From: Lumbricus rubellus | Taxonomy: Eukaryota; Annelida; Clitellata; Crassiclitellata; Lumbricidae | DNA: 64,000 bases | Assembly: GCA_945859605.1 (NCBI GenBank) | Contig: OX243815.1 | Location: forward strand, 36,385,051 to 36,449,050 | Reading direction: 5' to 3' | In this document: positions 37,002-47,828 of the stretch, piece after piece | How positions within the stretch are numbered: the stretch's first letter is position 1 | Layout of the letters: every line of letters starts with the position of its first letter | The notes under the pieces: generated by a model | The model's database searches: none | Told to the model about the DNA's origin: nothing | The model's input: the letters and a program-made list of their open reading frames with translations, nothing else | Translations under genes and position numbers: made by a program

Positions 37002-38275
37002 TTTTATGTTCTGCATGGACTACAGATCAACCGTGGAGTTACCTATCCACAGTTTGTGTGTGCATGTTTGTGTGTGCGTGCGTGTGTGTTTTGTGTGTGG
37101 GTGTGTGTTTTGTATTTTGAAGATATCTCTACATCACCCTTCAAAACTCAGTCAACACTCATTTTTGCTGGCCTGATACAGTGAACCAAAAGAGCTTAGT
37201 GGTGTCGTCATTGTTTTTATAAACTGACGAAGAGCAGTTCCTCAAGTTAGCGCCGAAGAGCAACGATATGTATGAAGTAATGCTTCATATTGTTATATTT
37301 TCTGATTGATTTACTTGATTGTTGATTGTGCTCAGTGGTGGTTTTATTAGGGAGGGGGTAGTTAAGGCTGTAGACCCTTGTTTTTGTTTGCACCATATAC
37401 ACATTTTAGCCCCCCCAGGTTAACATTTGATTAGCCATATTATTGCCTACAATGTTTGTTGGTAACAGTCTCTTAATCTCCTAATGCTTAATTCTCATTA
37501 CATCAACCGATGTACAGAAGTTTTTTGAGCTGTCAATGCTGTGATTGCGTCATTCATTCCTTACAATAACCTACACAGTGAATCTTCTGCCACCTGCACA
37601 TAGGCCTCATTGTTCAAGTATACCTCATTGTTCAAGTAGAACTACTGAGGTCTGTGTGCTGGCCTGATAGTTCAAAGTGGACCATTTCTCGCTTGGTAAT
37701 GTTGAAAAGAAATCAATATTTCACTTTATCCAATGGTTTTTGTATTTTGTTTCCTTCTGCAGGACTAACATTTCATTCACCTGAGCGATATATTTTATGT
37801 TATCAGCTTTCTTGATAAGAAAACTAATAATTCACAGTTAAAGAGCCAGACGCTGGAAAGGGATGAGTATACTTTTGTGTTAGCTAATATTTTGATCTAT
37901 ATTTCGGATTTTGGAATCTCAGGAGACTAGAGATGTCCACGCATGAGACATTGAATGGTATTCAAACAGGCAGCATAGGGGACGATCTAACCCAACAGGT
38001 TCACTTAAATCTTAGAGGGTTGATGCTATTTAGTTACTATAATTATAGAAAATATGTACGGCTAAAAAAATTATGTTGAATGTCTGAATGAAAAGTTTTC
38101 CTCTATATAACAAAACATTTTTGCCTCAAAGTTCATAGATTAGATTTTAAAACTTGATTAGGTTATGTTAGAAATCACTTTAAAAATTGAACATTGTAAT
38201 AATTTATGATTTTTAATTTTAGATTTTAAGATGGTCATCAGCTGAATGGTGATCGCGGTGAATGAAGAAAAGGAA
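37002..38275. other. non-coding stretch with (GT)n patch
   Basis: A TGTGTGTG-rich patch lies at 37,054-37,115. No gene is recognised. Confidence 0.5.
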
Positions 38276-38343
38276 AAACCTCTTACATTGGTCATGCATT
38301 CATACAGTCCTCTTACGCTGGTCCTTCTTTCATACAGTCCTCT
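38276..38343. repeat. short tandem repeat, about 30 bp unit
   Basis: CCTCTTACATTGGTCATGCA and CCTCTTACGCTGGTCCTTCT, each followed by TTCATACAGT, give two units and part of a third. Confidence 0.75.
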
Positions 38344-38347
38344 TTCC

Positions 38348-38396
38348 CTGAGACCTTAACTTGTGGTGTTTTCACGTCCACAAGTAAGGATCTCAG
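38348..38396. repeat. 19-bp arm hairpin
   Basis: CTGAGACCTTAACTTGTGG is inverted as CCACAAGTAAGGATCTCAG across an 11-bp loop, with one to two mismatches. It is too short for a typical microRNA precursor and its function is unknown. Confidence 0.5.
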
Positions 38397-39436
38397 GAGC
38401 CGAGTGCTGTCCAGTCTTCACCAATCGTGTTAGTGCAGTGGTGGCAGTATAACTTGTTTTGGTCATGTAACAAAAACAGTGAAGCCAAGACTATTTTTCA
38501 AGTGGCATACAGCACTGCATACTGTACAATTTTACGCTTGATGGTAGATTGGCAATTACTTACTGGGATTTAGCAGTTAGTGAGGCAGAAAAAAAGATAT
38601 ATTACGCACACCGAAAAATTGTATATAATAATTTTAATGTAGTCAAATGCCATTGGAAGACTATAGGATAATGCAGAGTTATAAATAGGCTAACGTGGAC
38701 ATCATAATTAGACATTTATTTTGCATATGTACATTTTGCTGAGGCCTCACCTCTCATGCATACGCACCAGTATGTAAATGGTCTGAATCCTGTGATCCCC
38801 AACTGTGCATACGTAATGTATGAACAACCCCTTCTCCCAAATATGTCTCTGTAAGATCCTTTCAAGAAACAATGGTTGAAAAGTTGCAAGCAAGGATGCT
38901 GTTGTATGTTATAATTAATATTATTATCATCATCATTGTAGTTGTCATTAAGGTGTGTGGTCCAACTAAGTTATTGTGCTTGTTTATTAAGAATTTGAAA
39001 CAACTGAAACAAGAATACATTGATTCCACAAATCTTTCATTTGCTACTGCTCTGCATCACATATTCAGATTTATCGATTCTTCACAATCATGTAGTAAAC
39101 GAAAGATGATAATGAAATATTTATAATTATTATTATGTGTCAATAGTGATCGTTATTAATGAGAAAATGACCATGTAAAACACAAACTTAAATAAGTTGT
39201 ATACAATATAGGCCTATATATAGCCTATGCAACTGGCTACAACTGACTAAGCCTATCCATCTTGCTTAAAACATTTGCACAAAAATAAAGCTGTTTAAAG
39301 GGAACTGCGTAACTGATGACAAATTACTACAATTTGCACTAAGCTATAGGCCTATAGTTTTAGTTCTCTGATTCTTTTTTCAGTATAGCCTATCTTGAAT
39401 ATCACATGGTAGGCCTACGGATCCGATGGTTTATAA
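38397..39436. other. mostly non-coding stretch containing one copy of a dispersed repeat
   Basis: Positions 38,641-38,720 match 41,157-41,245 (AAATGCCAT, ATAGGAT, GCAGAGTTATAAA and ATAGGC occur in the same order). Nothing else is recognised. Confidence 0.55.
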
Positions 39437-39640
39437 GGAAGGAGCAATTTTTATGAAGTAGAGCTAAAGAACAGGTTCAGGTTCGTTGTCCTGGAGAATT
39501 TTAAAGAAGAGGATGAAGAAAATACTACTCGCAAGATGATAGATTTGGAATGGCAGAAATGGTGCAGCATGGTTCTGCAAGTTGGAGAAAGACTAGATTT
39601 CATAAAGAGAAGCTCTTGTATGTTTTATATTTTTATATAA
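39437..39640 (+). pseudogene. coding-like fragment, possibly RTE-type LINE or host exon
   Basis: A 67-codon frame between TAA (39,434) and TAA (39,638) has strong coding character: EVELKNRFRFVVLENFKEED, then WQKWCSMVLQVGERLDFIKR. The phrase 'ELKNRF' followed by an acidic segment and a Trp-containing helix resembles the linker between endonuclease and reverse transcriptase in RTE-type LINEs. A good donor sequence (GTATGT at 39,618) follows, so a host exon is also possible. Neither neighbouring domains nor exons are seen. Confidence 0.35.
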
Positions 39641-40599
39641 GTATTAGTAGTAGGCCTATCCTCGTTGATTGACAATTAGTCTAGATGTTCCACCGCATCT
39701 AGGTAGGCCTACAGGTTACATGAAAAAATAGAATTGTTACCATAGGCCTAATTGTTTTTATAAGAAAGGGTTTTTAGGCCTACAATTTTCTGTAAAGCTC
39801 TGGCTGCATATTTTTTATCTTTGATTGGAAGATTAAAATTCTGCGACCTAGGGCGAAAATTGTAACGATTTAGTACAGGCCTACTTCTGCAGGAAATAAA
39901 CTCCGGAGCACATGGTTCTCATTCCAGAGTAGCCTATCGTCTGCAAAAGTTTTCTCTCTGTCTCGCCAATCAACTCCGCTTTTCTTGAGGGTTGAGGGTA
40001 TTCGGTATAGGTTTCCAATTCTCTAGTTTTCTCTGGAACAGTTTCATCGTGCGACAATCTTCTGCTCTGGTGAAGCCTTTACCAGCTGGTGCTGGCGCGC
40101 CACAGTTGTCGCCATGCGCTATTAGAACTCAAAGCGCGTAGGCCTAGGTCTATATAAAATTATGGTCTCGTGACCTTGAGATGTCTGGAGAAGCGTGAGG
40201 AAGCGAAGCGGCTGGCGATCGACAAGACGGATGGCGATGATGCGTTACCGGTTAGGTTATGTGCAGCGCCAGTCTCTGCATGACAGCATGCTAAGTAGGC
40301 CTACTAAGTAGGTAAGTTAATAGCCTACTACACTTAATTAGTCCTGCATAAAATCGTTACCTGGTATCTCAAGATTTCTACAGCACCCGCAAAACTAAAT
40401 TTCAATTAAAGAATATTCTTACTTTTTACTTACCTGGTACTTAAAAGCTAAGTGGCGTTTCACTCGAAACCCATTTCAACTATAAGCATCACCCACCTTT
40501 TGCCTTGTTTAGTCTTGATAGTTTTTGATGTCTTATGTGAATTTTATAATTTAGGCCTACATGTATGTGATAGAGGACTTGTTAATCAGAGTGCTGCTC

Positions 40600-40880
40600 T
40601 AGTTATGCAGTGCCAGCTTGGAAATTTGGAATTGCCCCCAGACTACTTGCGAGAGCTTTGTTGCTTCACGAGTAGGCTGCCCAAGGTCACCGCCTCATCC
40701 GTTCTGTGCTGAAGGGATTGCTTCTGGTCCCATTCGCACCAACTGCAGCGATGCAGAACATAGCCTTTTCTGTGATCGGCCCAGATGCCTGGAATGGGCT
40801 CCCACAGGAGCTACGTCTACCTCTACTTCCTGTGGTTATCACTGAAACATTTTTTTTTATTAAACTCAAAACTGTCACTT
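40600..40880 (+). pseudogene. CR1/L2-type LINE, decayed C-terminal end
   Basis: One frame gives NIAFSVIGPDAWNGLPQELR at 40,758-40,817, preceded in another frame by PPDYLRELC. These are the conserved LINE tail motifs (PxYLxELC ... AFSVxGPxxWNxLPxELR), separated by at least one frameshift and a stop. Only the 3' end of the coding region remains. Confidence 0.65.
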
Positions 40881-41156
40881 TTTAGGTCTATCAATTTAAA
40901 ATTGACAGGCCCTAAAGCAGGAATAGGCCGATAAAAATTAATATAGGGCCTATAAATCTGTGACTTTGTTTTTAGTTCTGATTTTAGGCTATATTCCGCA
41001 ACTTTAGTTATGAACAATATGAGCAGAATTTAATTAGGCCTATGCTTATAGGCGTAGCCTAATAAAAAATAAAATCCAGGTTTAAATTTTTGTCTGGGGG
41101 CTACTTAATTTTTCCATCAGTCTAGCCTTTATAGGATAGCCTAGATCGAGCCCTAG

Positions 41157-41245
41157 AGTGAAATGCCATCGGGCGACCATAGGATCACGCAGAGTTATAA
41201 AATAGGCGAATGTAAAACGTCATTATAAATTTAGTTTGCTCATAC
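41157..41245. repeat. dispersed repeat, second copy of 38,641-38,720
   Basis: AAATGCCATCGGGCGACCAT, AGGATCACGCAGAGTTATAA and AATAGGC align in order with the 38.6-kb copy at about 75-80% by eye. The family is unknown. Confidence 0.6.
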
Positions 41246-41849
41246 GTAGACCTGCCAGATAGCCTGCACGTAGGCCTACATTTGACGAGACAAATAGGCC
41301 TACCCATACGCATCATTGAGCAAAATCGCCTATTTAATCAGATCACCCCTCTCTCCGTGCGTGCGTATAAATTACTAGGCTATAATAGGCCTATAGGCCT
41401 ATATAATGGATCGGCCATTTCTAGGTACCGTAGGTTAACTTACCGACAATTAAGGTAGACAGACGAAACCTGGGGCGGTGAATTTACCGACAAGTAGGCC
41501 TACCATCATTTTGTTTGGGCTAGGCCTCGGATAGCTTATAGGCCTAATCAATCAATCAATCAATTTTTGTTTAATCAACACTTCAGGCTGGCGGAACGCA
41601 GCATGTTAGCCTCGGATATATCATTTTTACAGCTTTTACAGCCGTGAAGACGATGATAATTACATTTAGGCCTACGGTATATTTCACTGCAAAAATTGGT
41701 GTTGTGCTACACAAGTAAGTAATTTCAGTTGCTTAAAAGAATTGTTTTAACACGGCCAATGTGCAACTTCATGAAGTCAACAACGGCTGTGGATACGTCA
41801 CAGCAGAGCTACATTGCTACAATAATAATTTTATGTCGGAAGAAAAATA

Positions 41850-41950
41850 TGACAATAGGACATTAACCCCTGGACAAAACCCCAGACAAAACCCCTGGAC
41901 AAACCCTCCCGGACAGAACCCCAAGGGGTAGGACAGCCCCACCCGGTTAG
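41850..41950. repeat. C-rich tandem repeat (CCCCTGGACAAAA-like)
   Basis: Four to five imperfect copies of ACCCC(T/A)GGACAAA, then diverged ACCCC units. Confidence 0.65.
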
Positions 41951-41979
41951 AACAAATTTCGTATGAGTGGTAGGCCTAG

Positions 41980-42314
41980 CAGGGCCGTGTTTAACATAGG
42001 TCCATTCGGTGCGGTGCACCGAATGCCCCTGAGCCGAGAGTGTTGTTGTTAATGGCCAAATGCCTTTTGCGAGTCTCGGTGTTACTTAAATATTTTGAAA
42101 AATCAGTAAGTGTAAGAAAACATTAATTTCACAAAGTTCACCGACGTTACGTGCTTGCTTACTGACCCGCCACAGCCGACAAACCACGTAGGCTATCCTA
42201 TTGAACAGCGGATTTTTGTAAAATGACTAATTTTGTAAGATTGTCGAACGTCACTTTGCCCCTGCTGTAACACTTTGTTGCACCGACACTCGAAGAACCT
42301 TAAACACGGCCCTG
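41980..42314. mobile_element. hAT-type MITE (335 bp) with perfect 8-bp target duplication AGGCCTAG
   Basis: The ends CAGGGCCGTGTTTAA and TTAAACACGGCCCTG are perfect 15-bp inverted repeats. AGGCCTAG flanks both sides (41,972-41,979 and 42,315-42,322). The interior repeats a GCACCGA motif and has no transposase. The target lies in the locally abundant TAGGCCTA palindrome. Confidence 0.9.
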
Positions 42315-42389
42315 AGGCCTAGGCCTTCGATAGGCGGTCCTAAGTTCAAAACACATACATGTAGGCTATGTCTGATGGTCGTACACAAG

Positions 42390-42820
42390 TAGGATTGATG
42401 AAAATAATTCTCGCTAAATAGAAGCCGGATTGATACAAAATCATTTTTACTTAAATGGAAGCTTGATTGCTGAAAATATTCTTTCTCAAATGGAAGCTGG
42501 ATTGATAAAAATATTTTTGCTTAAATGGAAGCTGGATTGATGAAAATATTCTTGCTTAAATGGAAATTAGACTGAAGAAAATGATTTTGCTTAAATGGAA
42601 GCTTGATTGATGAAAAAATAATATTCTTGCTTAAATGGAAGCTATAGACTGATGAAAATATTCGTAGGCCTACTCAAATTGGAGCTGGATTGATGAAAAT
42701 CTTCGTGCTTAAATTAGAGCTGGCTTGAAGAAAAATTGTTGTTGAAATAGAAGTTGGATTGATTTAAAACAATCGTTGCTATTTAAAATAGAAGCTGGAA
42801 TGATTAAAACGAATTTTTGC
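42390..42820. repeat. minisatellite, about 35 bp unit, second locus of the 2.9-kb family
   Basis: About a dozen units of TTGCTTAAATGGAAGCTGGA followed by TTGATGAAAATATTC. This is clearly the same consensus as 2,852-3,365 (TTAAATAGAAGTTGGATAGA, then TGAAAATAATTC). A TAGGCCTA interrupts a unit at 42,666. Confidence 0.88.
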
Positions 42821-43759
42821 CTATAAACGAATAACCCTACATGTAGGCCTAAGTGTTCTAGGCTATTTACGGTACTGGTACATTCTGTGTTCCATACAAA
42901 GTGTCCTAACTTGACGTTATAAACCTGTCAAAAGTTTACTTCTGATCCATATTAGCCTACACCTACAGACCTATCCCTTCTGTGCTTACGCATAGGCTAT
43001 ATTATTATATGCTCAAGTGAATAGTTTGTATGCAAGAAAGTAGCACGTCACATCATCGTAATTATGTAGGCTACCCAGATGTGACAGAATGATGTCATTG
43101 TAAAAATGCGAGGCAGCAAATTGCTGACTTTCTAGATTAGGATTAGGCTATAGTAGGCTAGTCTAGATACCTAATTTGCGATTTTCCCAGCGCGTCAGTC
43201 CATTGCCAATGACGTTCAATTCGTCTTCAAGATGTACCGGGTAGGCCTACATCACATTGATACAACGGGGGTCTATTGTTCAGCTGCCTGCAATGAATAC
43301 GGCTGTGACAGCGACTTGCTCTATATAGCGGTGTTGTAGTGTTTACCGTATACCACTCCAAGACTCTTGAATATTTAACAGTCACTTGTCTGATGAGTAC
43401 CAACGCTGACATATTGAATCACGCGGTGGCTGTTTGTCGTCTGCTTTATCATAGGTCAGGTCGTAAATAATATATAGTGGCTATAATACGCAATTTTAGC
43501 GAATAAAGACCTCCATCCTCATGTCGTCGTGTGCACTTTTTGTAACCTGCATACAAATCTGCGTAACTATAATGACCCTGTAGAGTATAATAGGTCCTAC
43601 TAGTCCGACATGTAGCCTAACAACACTCTTCAGTCTATTATGAAAAACATTCTATGGCTACGTAGGCCTACGTACCGTAGGCCTATACTTGAGAACATAC
43701 ACGTCGTACATGTTTACCAAAACGCGTCTCGTGCGTTTCGAATCATGATCGCTACCAAA
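42821..43759. other. non-coding stretch rich in TAGGCCTA
   Basis: No gene or element recognised apart from the dispersed palindromes. Confidence 0.5.
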
Positions 43760-43784
43760 GCTATAAGACATTTCATGAGGCGAT

Positions 43785-43885
43785 ATCTGAGCGATATATG
43801 CGATGCGATATCTTAACTTTCTATATCGGACCTATATCGCTTCGATATAGCTGACTGTAGGGTTTTTGCGTGTACCGATACCGGA
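43785..43885. repeat. left GATATC/ATATCG-rich array
   Basis: Seven or more GCGATAT or ATATCG motifs within about 100 bp, arranged as near-palindromes. Read inwards, the outermost part (GAGGCGATATCTGAGCGATA) resembles the inverted outermost part of the right array (GAGCGATATAGCTGCGATAT). Confidence 0.7.
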
Positions 43886-44120
43886 GCGATATCGTATTTA
43901 ATGTTCGCCATCTTGCAAGTGATTATCATAATATAGCCTATTATATATACGGTCTTTGTTCGTGAAATGCAAATGGTGGTGAGCGAGGTCGTTTTATCAA
44001 ATATTATAGTGTATACTAGTGTAGTGTCAAATGTTGCAAAGTTAAGTTGTGTTGGACAATCATCGAAATTGTTTCTTTGCACCATATTGGATTGCTTTGT
44101 GAAGTTTTCATAATTAAAAG

Positions 44121-44392
44121 TAGGGTAAACGTGTATTTACCGGGTAAAAAGCGAGGAGCGGGTATAGCGGGCACGCCACGCGGGTGAAAAGCGGGTAATT
44201 ACAGCGGAAATTACTACAGCTAGACGACACAAACCCTGACCCTAACCGATCCTCACGACGGGTACCCTGACCCTAACCGACCTTCACGAGGGTTACCCTG
44301 ACTCTAACCGACCATCTCAAAGGGTAGCCCGCTGTAATTATCCGCCTTTCACCCGTGGCGTACCCGCTTTTTACCCGGTATACCTATTTTAA
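44121..44392. mobile_element. fold-back MITE, about 270 bp, with internal CCCTAACCGA repeats
   Basis: The left arm (TACCGGGTAAAAAGCG, CGCCACGCGGGTGAAAAGCG, GTAATTACAGCGG) is inverted on the right (CCGCTGTAATTATCCGCC, TTTCACCCGTGGCGT, CGCTTTTTACCCGGTA). The core holds three tandem copies of ACCCTGACCCTAACCGA(T/C)C. The left arm has extra bases relative to the right. It is non-coding, with no certain target duplication. Confidence 0.8.
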
Positions 44393-44436
44393 GCCTAGTT
44401 CGGCGATACTAGGGCCTACAAGTAATAACGTTCCGG

Positions 44437-44832
44437 GGTAATTGGCTAGTTTAGCGTCCCAAATTTGGCAGGTGTCAGCATGATATAATTTTCAACCTAT
44501 ATTCCGACTTCTTATTTGAAAATCAACATTTTCCTCATGATAATCAGTCGTCCCGCTTCTTATTTTGATATCAACTTTTTCATTGGCATCCCGGTTCTAT
44601 TTTAAAATCAGCATTTTCCATCAGTCATGCGCCATGTTTATCGTTTTAGCATATAATTTATAATCTCGCTTCTGTTTCGTTACCGATAATTTCATCCTTT
44701 ATCCCACTTGTAGTTTAAGCATTGACAACTTTGTTTCTCATCCCGCTTCTGTTTAATTCTCATGTTTTAATCACTTATTCCACTTCTTGTCTTGTGCGTA
44801 AATAATTTGGGATGCTGAACTAGCCAATTACC
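44437..44832. mobile_element. 396-bp MITE with 9-bp target duplication
   Basis: The left end GGTAATTGGCTAGTTTAGCG and the right end, inverted (GGTAATTGGCTAGTTCAGCA), continue through TCCCAAATT as a 30-bp inverted repeat with two mismatches. Flanks are ACGTTCCGG (44,428-44,436) and AAGTTCCGG (44,833-44,841), an 8-of-9 match. The interior holds four to five diverged copies of a CATCCCGCTTCT ... TGATAATCA unit. A 9-bp duplication fits Merlin or Mutator-type elements; the superfamily is not certain. Confidence 0.82.
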
Positions 44833-45096
44833 AAGTTCCGGTATAATTATATGCAAATAAATTTTTATGTGGTGGAATATAATTCACATAGTTCCACGAT
44901 TGGTATTCCGGCCATCTGAGGTATTTCGGTATTCCATCAAAATGACAAAAAGTAGCGGTTAATTTTTCATTCCACTTACGTACCCTTTTATCACAACTGA
45001 AATACATTTTACACTACACTACAATACAGGTTTGACAAAGAGAAATTTGTAGCTGCATAACATATGATAACAGCAAGACTACAGTGACATAGTGAA

Positions 45097-47740
45097 ATGT
45101 CGATAAACAGCAAAGAAGCACAAAGAAAGGTATATGTTTAATCAGTTATAACTGATATTTCATAATAACTAGCTATGCTATCATCTCCATCTCTTGTGGT
45201 TTTCCGGCAGCGTCAGAAATTGCACTTATGATTTTCACTAATGCATTAATGTTTTGCAATTTGCTTCTTACTTGCACTATTCGTGAATCATTCAACGTTT
45301 TATTTTCATGACCTTGAAATTCTTGGAAGGGAAATTATATGTCGTCGACAAAGCCCTTTGTTTTTAAATTAGGTAAATAATCCATTAGAAGATTAAATGC
45401 CTGGTTACATGCTGTATGCTGACATTTGGCAGGCTGCATGCATGGGATTAAAAGTATTGTTCAGTTTTGTGGATGAATGTTTTCCACATTCATTAAATTT
45501 TTCGTCAGAATGTCATTTCAATTAAGTAAATTTCGAAGATGAGAACATTTCAATTTGAATGTTCAATTTTGCAGCTTTTGAAGCGTGAGCATCAGCGCCT
45601 TTACAAACAACAGTATAGAGTGAGAAAGAAAGCCATTGATCGAATTGAACGGGAACGCGCTCTGGGTCTAGCCACACTTCAAGCAGTGCCTATGGTTGCT
45701 GTCCCCGAAAACTTGCTTGATCAGCATGTGTACGATGTGGGTGCTGGAGTAAATGTGTTGAACGCACACATGGTCGGCGAAGGGAATGTAATGCAAGAAG
45801 TGCTTGAAGTGGAGGCCTCGGAGGATGTGATTGAAGATGAGTTTGAATTTGGGGAACCACTTGAAGAAGGTGAGTTAGCACACAGTTGGCTTTCTGTTGG
45901 TGTGAATGCTGGAAGTGGTGATTTTGACACTGAGTACCATACAGACAAAGAGTCAGACTCTGAGTCGGATAGGGAAGAAAGTCTGTCTCAGTTTCTCATA
46001 AACTGGAACTCTCGACACAATATCACCCGTGAAGCAATGAAAGATCTGCTTGGTGGTCTGCGAGTTCACAATCATCCAGATCTCCCACTGGACCCTCGAA
46101 CACTGCTGCGAACAAATCTCGCTTACAGTGTGGAGGATAAATGTGGAGGAAGTTATGTGTACCTGTCCTTGGCCAGATCTCTGCGATCAACATTATCAAG
46201 AATGCATAGCTGTCAAGTTGACAATAACACCGAGCTTCATTTGCAGTATAATATTGACGGAGTACCTTTGTTCAACAGTGGTAAACAGTGTATGTGGCCC
46301 ATACTTTGCCGTGTTGTGAAGCCGTTTATTTCACCTGTTTTCATTGTTGCACTGTATGGCGCTCGACATAAACCTAATGATTTCAACGAGTTCTTGCGAC
46401 CATTCATTGAGGAAATGACTTCTATTCAACAGAACGGTGTAGCAATTTCAGCAGGTGTCACTTGCAAAGTAACAATTCACAGCTTCATTTGTGATGCACC
46501 CGCTCGCGCAGAAGTTAGGAGCACGAGGCATGTGAACTATCACCATGGATGCGATAAGTGTACTGTCGAGGGATTGTATACGAAGGAAAGGCGGATGACC
46601 TTCAACAACACCAAGTCACCAAGGCGATGCGATGCAGATTTTGAGCTTCTGTTACTTCCGAACGAGTACAGATTGCAGGACTGTATACTGAGAGATTTAC
46701 AAGTCGGCATGGTGAGCCAATTCCCAATAGACTATATGCATCTGACACTTCTTGGTCTTGTCCGAAGGATGGCAAGGGACTGGCAAAATGGCTTGTTACA
46801 CTCGAAAGCTTTTCCGTTTAGTGTTAGACGTCCCACGATCAACGCACTACAAGCAGCTGTCGTCAATCTTGCGGCGAAAATGCCTCATGAATTTCAGCGT
46901 AAGTGTCGCGCGATCAACGAGTGCGATTCATGGAAGGCAACAGAGGCAAGGCAATTCCTATTGTACCTTGCTCCAGTTATATTGAAGGATGTGCTGGACA
47001 ATAAGATGTACGAACACTTTAAGCTACTGTTAACAGCTATTCGTTGTCTTTGTTCTGATGAGTTACTAGCCGTTTACATTGATCATGCCAGCAGCTGGTT
47101 GGAGCAATTTGTAAACGATTATGTCAAGTATTATGGCAACAAATGTGTGTACAGTGTTCACGCGCACTGTCACATCACAGACGACGCACGTATCTTTGGA
47201 GTGCTTGATAACTTCTCCGCCTTTCCGTTTGAAAGTTATCTTGGCAAATTAAAGAGAATGGTGCACAAGTCACACCATGTTGTTCAGCAAGTAGTGCGTC
47301 GACTTTCCGAAAGAGAACTCAGCGACACACTCCCATCAAAAAGAACAATACTAAAACATCGGCACGAAAATGGACCACAGATCGAGGGAAGACCTGATCT
47401 GCTCCAATACACTGGTGCCCAGGTTGACCATATACATATTTCCAGTTACAGGACAGACCAGAGTGACTGCTGTTTCATAGTTGACAACCATGTCTGTGTT
47501 GTGCGCAACCTATTGGCAGCAAATGCCCTAGGAGAACTGTATATAGTGTACAGTGTGTATGAAAAGGTGGAACCACTTTTTGATGTGCCGGTAGACTCAA
47601 CAGATGTTGGGATTCGCGTTGTCTCTGAGTTGTCGGACGAAGTGTTCTTTGCTACATTTGATAAAAGATGGCGGAAATGTGCACATCTTCCAATAGACGA
47701 TGATCATGTTGCTGCAATACAGCTATTACACGAGTCATGA
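45097..47740 (+). CDS. CACTA/EnSpm-like (CMC) DDE transposase, two exons
   Basis: This would excise and reinsert the surrounding transposon by DDE chemistry in the nucleus. Exon 1 is 45,097-45,129 (ATG and 11 codons) with donor GTATAT. Exon 2 is 45,575-47,740 after acceptor TTTTGCAG, phase 0, giving about 732 residues. The long frame is also open from an ATG at 45,539, but that start lies inside the intron I infer. A basic N-terminus (REHQRLYKQQYRVRKKAIDR) is followed by an acidic segment, then the catalytic region. It carries NIDGVPLF (Asp near 239), FICDAPAR (Asp near 318), a Cys-x-x-Cys in HGCDKC, and FPIDYMHLTLLG, which matches the DxMH motif of Transposase_21. The C-terminal FSAFPFESYLGKLK (Glu near 564, candidate third acidic residue) matches the DUF4218-like part. 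The frame has no internal stop, so the copy may be recent. Family assignment is from recognised motifs. Confidence 0.82.
45130..45574 (+). other. proposed intron between transposase exons 1 and 2
   Basis: 445 bp with GTATAT at the 5' end and TTCAATTTTGCAG at the 3' end. An AT-rich sequence and phase 0 junctions on both sides support it. RNA evidence would decide between this and a start at 45,539. Confidence 0.55.
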
Positions 47741-47828
47741 CATGGGGTATAGTAGTGTATTTATGTAAGTTTGTATGTACACCGGTTTGCCGAATATGTA
47801 TATTTATATTGTACTCATTTGCTTTTAG

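Larger units (their letters stand above)
39200..43700. repeat. region dense in the palindrome TAGGCCTA
   Basis: TAGGCCTA or its core AGGCCTA occurs dozens of times in these 4.5 kb (for example at 39,209, 39,411, 39,652, 39,711, 40,140, 41,034, 41,282, 41,386, 41,972 and 43,676). The copies are dispersed, not tandem. Isolated copies occur elsewhere (13,113, 17,467, 27,345, 53,120 and 57,160). Confidence 0.75.

Noticed and set aside
44220..44330. Telomere-like CCCTAAC repeats
   Set aside because: The unit is about 30 bp with CCCTGACCCTAACCGA, not a run of TTAGGG, and lies inside a fold-back element.
45690..45948. Minus-strand frames over the transposase N-terminus
   Set aside because: They are shadows of the plus-strand transposase gene, as are 46,050-46,319 and 46,752-46,985.
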